DNA of 64,000 bases, taken from contig JAFADG010000035.1 of assembly GCA_023425025.1 (NCBI GenBank), positions 1-64,000 on the forward strand, written 5' to 3'. A program made the translations under genes and the position numbers. This DNA is from Bacillota bacterium. GTDB taxonomy: Bacteria; Bacillota; Clostridia; Christensenellales; Aristaeellaceae. Position 1 is the first letter of the stretch. Every line of letters begins with the position of its first letter. The notes below the pieces were generated by a model that worked only from the letters and a program-made list of their open reading frames with translations, searched no databases and was not told the origin of the DNA. Of the stretch, positions 16,089 through 25,774 are shown piece by piece.

Positions 16089-17303
16089 TTACGTCAAATG
16101 CAAGAGCAATCCGCCGTACACGTTGAAAATAACGCCCCAGGCCATGACCATTCCCAGCGGAATCCGCGCCTTACCATTATGGCGCAGGGAGAGGAAAAAC
16201 AAGGCCGGGCACAGGTCAATGAGATATCGCGCTCCAAACTGCCAGCCGCCAAAGGTGCGGTGCAAAAGCAGCAGGAAAAAGTGAAGCACCAGACATACCG
16301 CCAGCAAAACATCCAGCTTGCGCAGGCGCTTTTTGACCATTCCCCGGACAAGCGCCGCGAGCGCTATCAAGAACAGGGGATTGCACAGATAGAATGCGAA
16401 GCCGTTGAAGCGGGGAAAATCCAGCCGATTTTCAGTAAAATAAGGCAGGCGCTGCAGGTTCGCAATGTTTTGGGGAATATAGCTTAGGGAAAACTGTACG
16501 CCGTATTGCTGAAATTCCGGCAGGTAGGTATGGCCGAATTCAAAAAACGAATCAAAGCGGGCAAGGTTGTACAGCCCCAATGCCACGCCGATCATAAGCG
16601 GCGGAACGCAAAGCGGGACCATGCGCACAAGCGTCCTGAGCAGGGAAGTTCTTTTGTTTCTTATCAGGCGGCAGTACACCATCCATAAGGCAACGGGAAG
16701 ATAGGCCGCCTGAAAAGGCCGGCAGCCTACCGAAAGGGCCAGGGCGCAAAGCCCCAGGCTCAGGGCGGCCGGCGTTTTATTGCGCAGCAGGCGCAAGGCG
16801 CACAGCGTCAGCAAAAAGGAAAGCGCCTGGGCCTGATACCACACCCCGCCAAACCAGCATAAATTCAAAAGATTGCAGCCCGCCACCAAAAAGGCAGCCC
16901 ACAGGGCCGACGCGCCGTCGGTTTTTCCCAGGCGGCGGCACAGGGAATAAGCCACAAGGTAGCTTGACAGAAAGTAAAACAGGTTTACGATAATATTGGG
17001 GGTATATTCCCCATACAAAAAGGTCAATGCCCACATGGGCAGCGTGGGCACAGGCGGAAAGCTGACATAGTAATTGCCTTCATAAATGGCCAGCTCCAGA
17101 TGAGGCACGTCCTGTGGCAGGTGCAAAAGCCCCGCACGCCAGGCCAGCGCCTGCAGGGTATAGGAATCCGCGGGATCATGATGGAGGGGATTGATATTCA
17201 GGGCGCTTACACACACAAGCCACAGCATCATAAGGGCCAGCAAGCCCAGCAATTGATACCTGCGCTGCCGCAGCCGCCTCATCAACAACCATAACCGCTG
17301 CAC
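16089..17303 (-). CDS. Polytopic membrane protein, probable GT-C-type glycosyltransferase
   Basis: 404 residues. I choose GTG 17303, 6 bases after GGGGGGA; an earlier GTG at 17339 has no ribosome site. About ten hydrophobic helices. After the first helix comes LNINPLHHDPADSYTLQALAW, an acidic external loop like those of GT-C enzymes that use lipid-linked sugars, and then GNYYVSFPPVPTLPMW. No closer family recognised. It could also be a flippase-like envelope protein. Confidence 0.6.
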   Translation of the reverse strand: MQRLWLLMRRLRQRRYQLLGLLALMMLWLVCVSALNINPLHHDPADSYTLQALAWRAGLLHLPQDVPHLELAIYEGNYYVSFPPVPTLPMWALTFLYGEYTPNIIVNLFYFLSSYLVAYSLCRRLGKTDGASALWAAFLVAGCNLLNLCWFGGVWYQAQALSFLLTLCALRLLRNKTPAALSLGLCALALSVGCRPFQAAYLPVALWMVYCRLIRNKRTSLLRTLVRMVPLCVPPLMIGVALGLYNLARFDSFFEFGHTYLPEFQQYGVQFSLSYIPQNIANLQRLPYFTENRLDFPRFNGFAFYLCNPLFLIALAALVRGMVKKRLRKLDVLLAVCLVLHFFLLLLHRTFGGWQFGARYLIDLCPALFFLSLRHNGKARIPLGMVMAWGVIFNVYGGLLLHLT

Positions 17304-17395
17304 TGCGCATCCCCCCTTCCCCCTGGCAGGGTTATCCACATATGGACCGTTGTATGGTTTGGGACCCGGGTCATATTGACGGAAAGGATCAGCTC

Positions 17396-17791
17396 ATGAA
17401 AGCTTTTTTGTATTTTCTGGTGGACCTTGTCGCCAAATTCCACGATTACCTCCTGCACCTGAACGACAGCTTTGAGCTGTACTTCAGCGACAAACAGCTG
17501 CATTTTCTGGTGATGGGCGCCGCGGGCTTCTTTCTTTTTCTGGTGGTAAGGTGGGTGTTTTCCAAGCTGCGGCCCAACGCGGTAGCCTGGGTGTACACCC
17601 TGACGGTGATGGGCACGCTGGCCCTTGCCATCGAAATCGGCCAGGCGGTGACCAATACGGGAAACATGGAGCTGGCCGACGTGGCCATGGGCATGTGGGG
17701 CGTGATCGCCTTCGGGGCGGTGTATACGCTGATCCACTACCTTTTGAAGGCAATACGCCGGCACGGCAAAAAAACGAAGGACCCGTCATAG
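17396..17791 (+). CDS. Small VanZ-like membrane protein
   Basis: 131 residues. ATG 17396 follows AAGGATCAGCTC; upstream codons are unlikely. Three predicted membrane helices, with DKQLHFLVMGAAGFF after a first amphipathic segment, IEIGQAVTNTGNMELADVAMGMWG in the middle and a basic tail. The pattern of H in the first helix, IExxQ and xxADVxxxxxG recalls VanZ-like proteins. Function unknown; VanZ gives low-level teicoplanin resistance. It starts divergently 93 bp from the glycosyltransferase-like gene, and its end overlaps the convergent radical SAM gene by 6 bp. Confidence 0.6.
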   Translation: MKAFLYFLVDLVAKFHDYLLHLNDSFELYFSDKQLHFLVMGAAGFFLFLVVRWVFSKLRPNAVAWVYTLTVMGTLALAIEIGQAVTNTGNMELADVAMGMWGVIAFGAVYTLIHYLLKAIRRHGKKTKDPS

Positions 17792-19450
17792 GGGATGGAT
17801 CGCGGTTGTGTATTCGCGGGTTACGGGATCCTTTTGGCCATAATCGGCATACACTACCCTTTTGCCGCCGTCATACAGGATGCATGCGCCAAGCTTTGCG
17901 CCTTCCGTATGCTGCCTGCGCATCTCCCGCAGGGCTGGCCCCAGCTGCGCGTCCGGGATCGCCAGGCATTCCGGCAGGCGGCCTGTGTTGTCCGTGGCAA
18001 GCCGGTCGTGGGCCATGGCATCACGGAGCGCCGGTTGCGATATGCCCGGCAGCGTTTTTATATGCTCCCAGGCCAGCAAGGTGCATTGATCCAGCGACAG
18101 GCCGCCGGGCTGCGAAGCAAGGATATCGCCCAGCCGGCAGAAAAAACGGAAGGGCGATATGCCGGTTTTTGAAAACACAAGCTCCAGCGTGCGGCGGAAC
18201 CTGCCGCTGTTGTACAGCCTGTCCAACGCCTCTTCGCACCTTTTCAGCCGGCACAGCTCGTTAAAGGACAGCCAGCTGCTTTTCAAAATCTCATAGGGCG
18301 GATCGTCGGAATACTCGATGCCAAACTCCGCGCATTGCGACCTTAACCGGCTCCCATGCAAAAGCTTCAAAAAGCCCAGCTGCAGCATGTGGGGCCGCAA
18401 GGCAATGGCCTTGTCCACAGAATCGCCGAAGGTATCAAAATCCTCATACGGCAGGCCGGCGATCAAATCCAGATGCAGATGGATATTCTGCCCGGAAATA
18501 AGGGATGAAATGTTCCGGCACAGCCTGTTTACATCGGTTTTCCGTTGGCAGGCCTCCAGCGTTTTTGCATGAAAGCTCTGCAAACCCGCTTCCATTTGGA
18601 AAAGCCCCGGCGGCGCGGTTTTCAAAAGCGCCAGCGTTTTTTCATCAAAGAGGTCTGCCGCCACCTCAACATGAAAGCAGACGTCCGCAAAAGCGCCTTC
18701 CTTTTGTTTCCTGATCAAGAAACGAAACAGCGCCATCGCCCGTTCCCGGTGGCAGTTAAAAGTACGGTCCACCAGCTTGACGGTTCTGGCACCGGAGGAG
18801 GCAGCCTTCAAAAGCCTTTTCTTGGCCGCGTCCAGCGGCAGGAAGGCGACGCGATCCTCCTGCCCCGACAGGCAGAAGGTACAATGGAAGGGGCAGCCCC
18901 TGGAGGTCTCCACATACGCGATACGGCCGTTTACATTTAAAAGGCACTCCCTGGTATACGGATCCGGCGGCGGAAGCGGCGGGGGGGCAGGCGGATTGGT
19001 GACCGGCCCATCCGGCCGTCTGAATGTCAGGCCCGGAATATCGCTTGCGTCTTCGTCTGCGGCAAGGCGCTGGACAAGCTGCGCAAAAGCGTACTCCCCC
19101 GGCCCGGAAATCACGAAATCCGCCTGGGGGATTTGTCTCAAGATGCTTTCCGGCCGGCTGCCGGCCTCCGGCCCGCCCAGGACGATGATGGTTCGCGGCG
19201 ACAATATTTTCAGGCAGGCGGCCAGGGAACGCACCATCTGCACGTTCCATATGTAGCAGGAAAAGCCGGCAAGCTGGGGCCGGGTGGCCATCAGGGCTTC
19301 CAGCGCATGGTGAAACGGCTGGTTGATGTTCAATTCCAGCACCCGGCAGGGCGCTTTTACGCCGTATTGCCCAAGGCCCGCCTTTAAGCACCAGGGGGCA
19401 AGATTTTGATGTATATACTTGCCGGCGATACCGACGAGCGTCAATCGCAA
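17786..19450 (-). CDS. B12-binding radical SAM protein with DUF4080-like C-terminus
   Basis: 554 residues. Start is TTG 19450, preceded by AAGGGGAG; the open frame to 19546 has no site. Residues 1-150 are a cobalamin-binding-like Rossmann domain (VGIAGKYIHQNLAPWCL, then VLGGPEAG). The radical SAM cluster motif CPFHCTFC lies near 186-193, with the AdoMet-binding GG-like segment and LIAGLPYEDFDTF further on. The last 200 residues match the DUF4080 layout. It lacks the DxHxxG B12 motif, so it may not bind cobalamin. Typical roles: methylation or rearrangement in an unknown pathway. Neighbouring genes give no clue. Confidence 0.8.
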   Translation of the reverse strand: MRLTLVGIAGKYIHQNLAPWCLKAGLGQYGVKAPCRVLELNINQPFHHALEALMATRPQLAGFSCYIWNVQMVRSLAACLKILSPRTIIVLGGPEAGSRPESILRQIPQADFVISGPGEYAFAQLVQRLAADEDASDIPGLTFRRPDGPVTNPPAPPPLPPPDPYTRECLLNVNGRIAYVETSRGCPFHCTFCLSGQEDRVAFLPLDAAKKRLLKAASSGARTVKLVDRTFNCHRERAMALFRFLIRKQKEGAFADVCFHVEVAADLFDEKTLALLKTAPPGLFQMEAGLQSFHAKTLEACQRKTDVNRLCRNISSLISGQNIHLHLDLIAGLPYEDFDTFGDSVDKAIALRPHMLQLGFLKLLHGSRLRSQCAEFGIEYSDDPPYEILKSSWLSFNELCRLKRCEEALDRLYNSGRFRRTLELVFSKTGISPFRFFCRLGDILASQPGGLSLDQCTLLAWEHIKTLPGISQPALRDAMAHDRLATDNTGRLPECLAIPDAQLGPALREMRRQHTEGAKLGACILYDGGKRVVYADYGQKDPVTREYTTAIHPL

Positions 19451-19503
19451 TGAAAACTCCCCTTTCCGCTGCCATTGTATCACGCGCATACAAATAATTG
19501 CAA

Positions 19504-19532
19504 TTGCGTGCATAGGCGGTGTACGGTATAAT
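19504..19532 (+). promoter_or_regulatory. Promoter of the 19576-23012 gene cluster
   Basis: TTGCGT 19504-19509, 17 bp, TATAAT 19527-19532. Confidence 0.7.
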
Positions 19533-19575
19533 AATCCAATGGGCATATGCCCCTTAACTAAAGGAGGAACAAATC

Positions 19576-20475
19576 ATGCGAAATTCATCAGCCCCCGGGG
19601 CTGTCAAGGCCGCCATGCAAAGTACGGCGAAAAAATGTAAAGGCCGTTACAGCGACTGGCTGGCCGGCATGCTGGCGCTCATCGTCGTCAGGGCATTGGC
19701 GCTCATGCCTTTGCTGGCGCTGATATTCTTCCAAAAGGGCGACCCTATGCAATATATCGCGCTGCTGGCGCCCGTGCTGTATATATTTATCGTGCTGCCC
19801 CTCCGGTATTCCATGGGTGAAGCCATGAGCCGCGCCCTAAATGGCGAAGCCTTTTCCACAGTTCGCCTGCTCAGCTTCAAGGGGTATGGACAGAAGCTGA
19901 CAGCGGTCTTTCTGCAGGGCCTGCATCTGCTGCCCTGGGCGCTGCCGCTGGTGGCAGGGCTGGCGGCCGGCTGGTACCTGATGTACGGCGTGAAGGATTT
20001 TACGGATCTTTTCCGCATGCTCAAAAGCATCGGGCTGTTTTTCGGCGAAGGCTACGGCATCATGCAGGGCATTTATGTGGTTCTGGCTTTTGCCGGCCTT
20101 TTGTTCCTGGTGCTGCTGTATGGCATGATGCGCAACGGTATGATCCGCTTTGTGTGGCTTCCCGCCGGCGGAACATATAAAAAAGCCCGGCAGGAAATGC
20201 TGCATCGGCTGAAGGGCCGCCGTTTGGGCCAATTCCTGGTGGGCCTGTTCCAAAGCCTGCTCCTGCTGCCGGTGCTTGCGCCGGCGGGCTACATGGGTTA
20301 CCGGCTGCTGCGGGAATTTTCAAAGTATATGCGCATCAACCTGGCGCAGCTTCAGGAACCGCAAATGCTCATTGGCATCGTGCTGGTGTTCTTCCTGCTC
20401 TACCTGCCGCTTTTGCCCCTGCGCAAGGTTTTGCAGGCGCAGTACATCCATCAGCTGAAAGAAGAAGGCAAGTGA
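19576..20475 (+). CDS. Multi-pass membrane protein, unknown family
   Basis: 299 residues, ATG 8 bases after AAGGAGG. About six membrane helices: 30-50, 59-78, 106-130, 165-190, 220-240 and 265-285. A basic cytoplasmic N-terminus and a loop with YKKARQEMLHRLKGRR resemble DUF975-type membrane proteins, but I cannot assign it. First gene of a tightly packed run (1-bp gap to the pseudouridine synthase). Confidence 0.65.
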   Translation: MRNSSAPGAVKAAMQSTAKKCKGRYSDWLAGMLALIVVRALALMPLLALIFFQKGDPMQYIALLAPVLYIFIVLPLRYSMGEAMSRALNGEAFSTVRLLSFKGYGQKLTAVFLQGLHLLPWALPLVAGLAAGWYLMYGVKDFTDLFRMLKSIGLFFGEGYGIMQGIYVVLAFAGLLFLVLLYGMMRNGMIRFVWLPAGGTYKKARQEMLHRLKGRRLGQFLVGLFQSLLLLPVLAPAGYMGYRLLREFSKYMRINLAQLQEPQMLIGIVLVFFLLYLPLLPLRKVLQAQYIHQLKEEGK

Positions 20476-20476
20476 T

Positions 20477-21208
20477 ATGGCGCGGTTGGACAAGCTCCTT
20501 TGCGACCAGGGGCTGGGCACGCGAAGCGACGTAAAGGAACTGGTCAAACGCGGCCGCGTGCTTGTCAACGGCAAAATCTGCCTGGACCCCAGGCAGAAAG
20601 TGGACCCTGACCGGGATACGGTGCAGGCGGACGGGCAGCTTTTATCCCTTGCCGCATTCCATTACGGCATGCTGAACAAGCCGGCCGGCATACTGACGGC
20701 CGCGGTGGACAAAAAGGCGAAAACCGTAGCGGATCTTTTGCCGCAAAAGGTCCGCGCCATGGGGCTGATGCCCGTAGGCCGGCTGGACAAGGACGCGAGG
20801 GGCCTGCTGCTGTTTACCACCGACGGGCCGCTGGCCCACTATCTTTTATCCCCGAAACGGCATGTGGACAAGGAATACCGCGTGCGGGTGGACGGGCCGC
20901 TGAATGCCGGAGATGTAATGGCCTTTGAGCAGGGTTTGCAGCTTTCAGACTTTGTTGCCAAGCCCGCGAAGCTTGAAATCCTTCAATCGGGGCCTGCGGA
21001 ATCTGATGCCATCGTCACCATCAATGAGGGCAAGTTCCACCAGGTCAAGCGCATGTTCTTGGCCAGAGGACGAACGGTTTTGGATTTGCAGCGCATTTCC
21101 TTTGGCAGCCTGATACTGGATCCATCGCTTCCCGAAGGCGGTTTCCGGGAGCTTGCACCGGCGGAAGTGGACGCGCTCAAGCGCGATATCCTGGGAGAGG
21201 ATGCGTAA
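20477..21208 (+). CDS. rsuA: RsuA-family 16S rRNA pseudouridine synthase
   Basis: 243 residues, ATG one base after the previous stop, ribosome site GAAGAAGG. N-terminal S4 RNA-binding domain (1-60), then the RsuA/RluB/E/F catalytic domain with YGMLNKPAGILTA and GRLDKDARGLLLFT; D104 is the nucleophile. FHQVKRMF is the conserved KxxR region. RsuA makes pseudouridine 516 of 16S rRNA; RluB/E/F relatives act on 23S rRNA, so the exact site is inferred. Confidence 0.9.
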   Translation: MARLDKLLCDQGLGTRSDVKELVKRGRVLVNGKICLDPRQKVDPDRDTVQADGQLLSLAAFHYGMLNKPAGILTAAVDKKAKTVADLLPQKVRAMGLMPVGRLDKDARGLLLFTTDGPLAHYLLSPKRHVDKEYRVRVDGPLNAGDVMAFEQGLQLSDFVAKPAKLEILQSGPAESDAIVTINEGKFHQVKRMFLARGRTVLDLQRISFGSLILDPSLPEGGFRELAPAEVDALKRDILGEDA

Positions 21209-21209
21209 A

Positions 21210-21806
21210 ATGCCTGACCATTATTTTTCCAAAGCGCCGGAAAGCGCCCACCGCCCGCTGGAATGCCGCACCTCCTTTAAGGGCCATGATCTGGCGTTTG
21301 AAACAGACGCCGGCGTCTTTTCCCGGGACGGGCTGGACAAGGGGACGGAGCTTTTACTTAGCGCCCTTCCCGAAATGAGCGGGCAGGTGCTGGACCTGGG
21401 CTGTGGCTGGGGCGCCGTCGGCGTTTCCCTGAAAAAGGCATACCCGGGTGCGAAGGTAACCATGGTGGATATCAACAGCCGGGCGGTGGAACTGAGCAAA
21501 AAAAACGCCGTCCGGAACAGCGTATCTGTCCGGGTGCTGGAAAGCGACGGCTTTGCAGAGCTCGAAGCGGAGCTGTTTTCGTTTATTATCACCAATCCGC
21601 CCATCCGGGCCGGCAAGCAGGTGATTTATGGCCTGTTTGAGCAAAGCGCCCGCCACCTTGTGCCCGGCGGCTCGCTGTTTATCGTCATCCGCAAGCAACA
21701 GGGCGCGCCTTCGGCCCTTCATTTCCTCGAATCGGTGTACGACAAGGTTCAGGTGGTGGAAAAGGGCGGCGGGTTCTGGGTGATACGGGCAGATACAAAA
21801 GCTTAA
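21210..21806 (+). CDS. RsmC-like rRNA guanine-N2 methyltransferase
   Basis: 198 residues, ATG 21210 one base after the upstream stop. The SAM site is LDLGCGWGAVG (61-71), then TMVDINSRA. The catalytic NPPI motif (TNPPIRAGK, near 125-132) is that of RsmC, which methylates G1207 of 16S rRNA. Bacterial RsmC has two such domains; this single-domain form is the common Firmicute version. It sits with another small-subunit rRNA-modifying enzyme. Confidence 0.87.
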   Translation: MPDHYFSKAPESAHRPLECRTSFKGHDLAFETDAGVFSRDGLDKGTELLLSALPEMSGQVLDLGCGWGAVGVSLKKAYPGAKVTMVDINSRAVELSKKNAVRNSVSVRVLESDGFAELEAELFSFIITNPPIRAGKQVIYGLFEQSARHLVPGGSLFIVIRKQQGAPSALHFLESVYDKVQVVEKGGGFWVIRADTKA

Positions 21807-21824
21807 TACGAGGAGGGCCTTTCA

Positions 21825-23012
21825 TTGGAATTCGGTTTCGATTATTTTGACCGTGGCATTGACCGCCGCGGCACCCATTGCGAAAAGTGGGAAATGGTTT
21901 TGGATTCCGACCCCGATGCGGACTTTTTGCCCATGTGGGTGGCGGATATGGATTTTGAAAGCCCGCCCGGCGTGAAGCAGGCGATACTGCAAAGGGCGGC
22001 CCACGGCACCTATGGTTATACGGAAATCACCGAAGAGGACGAACAGGCGGTGCTTTCCTTCTGGCGCCGCCGCCACGGCCTTGCGCTCTCAAAAGAGCAG
22101 ATGTTAATGCTGCCTTGCGTGGTAACGGGCCTCAAAGCCTGCGTCCAGGCCTTTACCCAGCCGGGGGACGGCGTGATCGTACAGCCGCCGGTATACGGGC
22201 CTTTCTATTCCGCCATCGCTTCCAACGGCCGCACCATAGTGGAAAATCCGCTGGTGCTATGCGAGGACGGACGCTATGCCATGAACCTTGCGCAGCTCGA
22301 GCAGCAGCTGCAAGCGGGCGCAAAATTGATGCTTTTGTGCAACCCCCACAATCCCGTATCCAGGGTGTGGTCCAAAGAGGAGCTGCTTGCGCTGTTTGCG
22401 CTGCTGCACAAGTATCATACGCCCCTTGTATGCGATGAGATCCACGCCGACTTCGCCTTCGCGCCCAACGTTTTTGTGCCGGCCCTTTCCCTGACGGGGG
22501 ATAATGAAAACGCCAAGCTGGTCACCCTGGCCGCGGCCAGCAAGACCTTCAACCTGGCGGGGCTGCAGCAGGCGGTTTTGTTTACAAGGCATGCGCAAAT
22601 GCGCAAGGCCCTTGAAAAAACGCTGAACGCCGGCGGCGTCCGCAGCGGGAACATCTTCGCGCTGGAGGGTACCCGGGCCGCCTATGAGACGGGGGATGCG
22701 TGGCTGGATGGGCTTTGCGCCTATTTGATTGCCGGCAGGAAGCTGCTGGCGGAGCAGGTACGCCAAAAACTGCCCAAGACAAAGCTTACGCCCATCGAGG
22801 GTACATACCTGGCCTGGCTGGACCTGCGGGCCTATGGCCTTTCGAATCAGGAGATCACAAGGCGCATTCACAAGCTGGGGTTGGCGCTGACAGACGGCAT
22901 CTTTTTCGGGAAAAAGGCCGGGGAAGGCTTCATGCGCCTGAACTTCGGCTGTCCCCACAAAAACATTACGGAAGCTGTGGACCGCCTTGCGCGGGCACTG
23001 GAAGGAGAATGA
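21825..23012 (+). CDS. MalY/PatB-type PLP aminotransferase or cystathionine beta-lyase
   Basis: 395 residues, TTG start 7 bases after AGGAGGG. Class I/II PLP fold: the N-terminus FDRGIDRRGTHCEKWEM and MWVADMDFESPP are PatB signatures, VVTGLKACVQAFTQPGD binds the phosphate, CNPHNPVSRVW and CDEIHADF hold the cofactor, and K240 in AASKTFNLAG is the Schiff-base lysine. PatB enzymes cleave cystathionine or cysteine conjugates to pyruvate and ammonia. The stop is followed directly by the peptidase gene. Confidence 0.9.
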   Translation: MEFGFDYFDRGIDRRGTHCEKWEMVLDSDPDADFLPMWVADMDFESPPGVKQAILQRAAHGTYGYTEITEEDEQAVLSFWRRRHGLALSKEQMLMLPCVVTGLKACVQAFTQPGDGVIVQPPVYGPFYSAIASNGRTIVENPLVLCEDGRYAMNLAQLEQQLQAGAKLMLLCNPHNPVSRVWSKEELLALFALLHKYHTPLVCDEIHADFAFAPNVFVPALSLTGDNENAKLVTLAAASKTFNLAGLQQAVLFTRHAQMRKALEKTLNAGGVRSGNIFALEGTRAAYETGDAWLDGLCAYLIAGRKLLAEQVRQKLPKTKLTPIEGTYLAWLDLRAYGLSNQEITRRIHKLGLALTDGIFFGKKAGEGFMRLNFGCPHKNITEAVDRLARALEGE

Positions 23013-23014
23013 GT

Positions 23015-24397
23015 ATGGCAGTGGATTACAAAAAATTGGATCAGATCGTGGATTCCCTTCAGGCGCCGCTGATCGCGACGCTGCAAAAGTGGGTGCATAT
23101 CAACAGCGTCAAGGGGGAGCCCGCGCCGAACGCGCCCTTCGGCCTTGCCGTCCGGCAGGCGCTGGATACGGCGCTGGCAGATTGCCGCAAGCTTGGCTTT
23201 GAAGTCCGTGATGTGGACGGCTACGCCGGCGATGCGCAGATGGGCGAGGGAGAGGATGTGCTGGGCATCCTGGCGCATTTGGACATCGTGCCGGCCGGGG
23301 ATGGCTGGAAACAGGATCCCTTTGGCGGCGAGATCATCGACGGCCGCATCTATGGCCGCGGCGTAAACGATGACAAGGGGCCGGCGGTGGCCGCGCTGTA
23401 TGCCATGAAGGCGGTGAAAATGGCGGGCATTCCCCTCAAAAAGCGGGTGCGCCTGATTTTGGGCTGCGACGAAGAATCGGGCATGGAAGACATGAAATAC
23501 TATCGGGAGCATGCCGACATGCCCAAGGTGGGCTTCAGCCCGGACGCCTGCTTCCCCGTGATCAACACGGAAAAGGGCCTGTACCAGCTGCGGCTTCGCG
23601 GTCCGGCCGCGGGGGAAGGCCTGAAGGTAGTGAGCATCGATGCCGGCCAGCGCCCCAACGTGATACCGGGCCTTGCTTCCGCCCTCGTCAAAGGGGATGC
23701 GGAAACGGTGCGCCTGGCAGAGGAATTCGGGAAGGCCGCCGGATATCCCGTTGCGGCGGAGAAGCTTGCCGATGGCCTGGTGAAAATCACCGCCCAGGGC
23801 GTAGCCGGCCATGCCGCCATGCCGGAGATCGCGAAAAACGCCATCGGGCGCTTGTTGAAAACGCTGGAACATTTGGGCGTGCAGGGGCCTTTGCAAACCC
23901 TGGCCCAGGTGATCGGCACGGAATATGACGGCGCCTCTTTGAATATTGCGGTCAGCGACAAGATTTCCGGCGCGCTGACGCTGAACACCGGCATCCTCAA
24001 GGCGGATGAACAAACCGTGGAAGTCACGCTGGATATCCGCTATCCCGTGATGGCCAATCCCGAGGCCATCGCCAAGGCCATCACGATGGCGGTTTCACCG
24101 TCCGGCCTTGCCATCGTGTACAGCGCCGCGAAAGCGCCCCACCATGTGCCGGAAAGCAGCCGGCTGGTGCAGTCCCTGCTGGACGCGTACCATGAGGTAA
24201 CGGGCCTTGAAAGAAAGGCCATCGCTATCGGCGGCGGCACATATGCCCGCTGCCTGCAGGAAGGCGTCGCCTTCGGCGCTCTGTTCCCCGACGATGAGGA
24301 GCTGGCCCACCAGGCCGGCGAATACATGACGGTGGACGGCCTGATGAAAAATGTGATGATCTATGTCCGCGCCATCCTTAAGCTGGCGGCGGAATAA
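23015..24397 (+). CDS. pepV: M20 dipeptidase, PepV type
   Basis: 460 residues. ATG 23015 is preferred over 23009, which is only one base from GAAGGAG. Two-zinc peptidase: LAHLDIVPAGDGW (H88, D90), YGRGVNDDKGP (D119-D120), CDEESGMED (E153-E154), and a C-terminal GGGTYARC region. A lid domain is inserted at about 185-370. The length matches PepV (about 470). It hydrolyses dipeptides in the cytoplasm; with the neighbouring lyase it may serve amino-acid salvage. Confidence 0.9.
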   Translation: MAVDYKKLDQIVDSLQAPLIATLQKWVHINSVKGEPAPNAPFGLAVRQALDTALADCRKLGFEVRDVDGYAGDAQMGEGEDVLGILAHLDIVPAGDGWKQDPFGGEIIDGRIYGRGVNDDKGPAVAALYAMKAVKMAGIPLKKRVRLILGCDEESGMEDMKYYREHADMPKVGFSPDACFPVINTEKGLYQLRLRGPAAGEGLKVVSIDAGQRPNVIPGLASALVKGDAETVRLAEEFGKAAGYPVAAEKLADGLVKITAQGVAGHAAMPEIAKNAIGRLLKTLEHLGVQGPLQTLAQVIGTEYDGASLNIAVSDKISGALTLNTGILKADEQTVEVTLDIRYPVMANPEAIAKAITMAVSPSGLAIVYSAAKAPHHVPESSRLVQSLLDAYHEVTGLERKAIAIGGGTYARCLQEGVAFGALFPDDEELAHQAGEYMTVDGLMKNVMIYVRAILKLAAE

Positions 24398-24403
24398 GCC
24401 CTC

Positions 24404-24436
24404 GGGGAAGCGCTTTTTGAGCGCTTCCCCCCTTTC
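24404..24436 (+). terminator. Terminator of the PepV operon
   Basis: GGGGAAGCGCT pairs perfectly with AGCGCTTCCCC around a TTTTG loop, followed by CCTTTC. Confidence 0.75.
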
Positions 24437-24474
24437 AAAAGCAGCAGTACGCATGCCGTTTTCGCAAATGTACA

Positions 24475-24503
24475 TTGCGTATTGCGTGGTTGTTCACTAT
24501 AAT
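24475..24503 (+). promoter_or_regulatory. Promoter of the DUF5711-CvpA operon
   Basis: TTGCGT 24475-24480, 17 bp, TATAAT 24498-24503. The remaining leader to 24624 shows no other element. Confidence 0.72.
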
Positions 24504-24624
24504 AGATAGCGGTATTTTCACACGCGGGGAAAGCATCTCTGCGCCGCGATTTTAAAGGGCCGGCACGAAAACGCGCAACCAAATCGTTGCATAAAGGAAA
24601 CCCAGCCGCCCAAAGGAGCCATGC

Positions 24625-25743
24625 ATGCAAAGACGGCAGCCTCAAAATGTAAGAGGAAAGCGTTGGGCGGTGGTGATCGCCATCCTTTTGGTGGCCGTTA
24701 TCGTCGTACTGGGTATTGGTGTTTTACGGCAGGCCGGCAAGCCCAGCGAGGCGGCGGCTGTCAAACTGCCCTGTCTGGCCTCGCAATCCGTTACGCCCTT
24801 CGGGGAATACGTGCTGTATTATGACGGGATGTCCATCTTCTGCATCACCACGTCCGGTTCGGTGCGCTGGAATTACACCATTGGCGCCGGCGCTTCCTTT
24901 TCCGTGGGGCCCAAGGCCGTGGTGGCATGGCTGGGGAGTCAAATTTACATTCTGAACGAAAATGGCCGCTCCACCTACAACGACAACCTTGGTCAACCGG
25001 TGCAGCTTGCGCGTATCGGTTTGAAATATGCCGCCGCGGTCATCGGCGAGGATACGAAGCCCCGTCTGGTGATCATGGATTTGAACGGCGCGCCGGTGGA
25101 CGAGGAAGCCGACGCTTTTTCCAGCCGCATGCTGCTGGATGTGGGCTTTTATGGCGACGACGGCCAGTACATCTGGACGCTGGCCCTGGATGTGTACGGA
25201 ACGGTGGCCAACACGGTCCTGAACACCTTTGAAGTCGGGCAGATGAACACGGGCGAAATTTCCCTGGGCGATTCGCTGACCTACAAGGTGCTTTACGACA
25301 ACCAAAAGCTGCGGGTCATCACCACGCGCCAAATGCGCACCTTCGACTACCGCGGCAAAGAGGATACGGCGGCAACCATACTGGTATACGGCTGGAAGCT
25401 GGTGGCCAGCGAGGCGCAGAAAAAGGGCGACGCGTACATGCTGCTCGCCCCGTATTCCCAGACCACCAACCAGTATGCCATACAGGAAGTGCGGCTTTTG
25501 ACCGGTGCCAATGACCGCCGTTACACGCTGCCTTCCGCCTGCGTTGGGGTTGCCGTTTACAATAAATCCGTGTATGCCTTCTCTTCAGACTATATTTACC
25601 GCACCGATATGGGTGCGCAGCGGTTTGCCGCGCTGAACCGGCCGGCAAACATGGAGACCCCCACCGACTTTTTGGGCATGACGGCCGGGGGCAGTGCGCT
25701 GCTGGCCAGTTCAGATTCGGTTTATGCCGTAGCCATGCCCTGA
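24625..25743 (+). CDS. DUF5711-type membrane-anchored beta-propeller protein
   Basis: 372 residues, ATG 24625 six bases after AAGGAG. Short basic N-terminus, one membrane anchor (about 14-34), then an external domain of repeated beta blades (YVLYYDGMSIFCITTSGSVRW, SQIYILNENG, RLVIMDLNG), a PQQ/WD-like propeller as in DUF5711. It is paired with CvpA downstream, an arrangement seen in several Clostridia. Function unknown; the propeller may sense or bind envelope partners. Confidence 0.75.
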   Translation: MQRRQPQNVRGKRWAVVIAILLVAVIVVLGIGVLRQAGKPSEAAAVKLPCLASQSVTPFGEYVLYYDGMSIFCITTSGSVRWNYTIGAGASFSVGPKAVVAWLGSQIYILNENGRSTYNDNLGQPVQLARIGLKYAAAVIGEDTKPRLVIMDLNGAPVDEEADAFSSRMLLDVGFYGDDGQYIWTLALDVYGTVANTVLNTFEVGQMNTGEISLGDSLTYKVLYDNQKLRVITTRQMRTFDYRGKEDTAATILVYGWKLVASEAQKKGDAYMLLAPYSQTTNQYAIQEVRLLTGANDRRYTLPSACVGVAVYNKSVYAFSSDYIYRTDMGAQRFAALNRPANMETPTDFLGMTAGGSALLASSDSVYAVAMP

Positions 25744-25774
25744 CAAGCGGGGCGCGGCCGGAAGGAGGATGCCC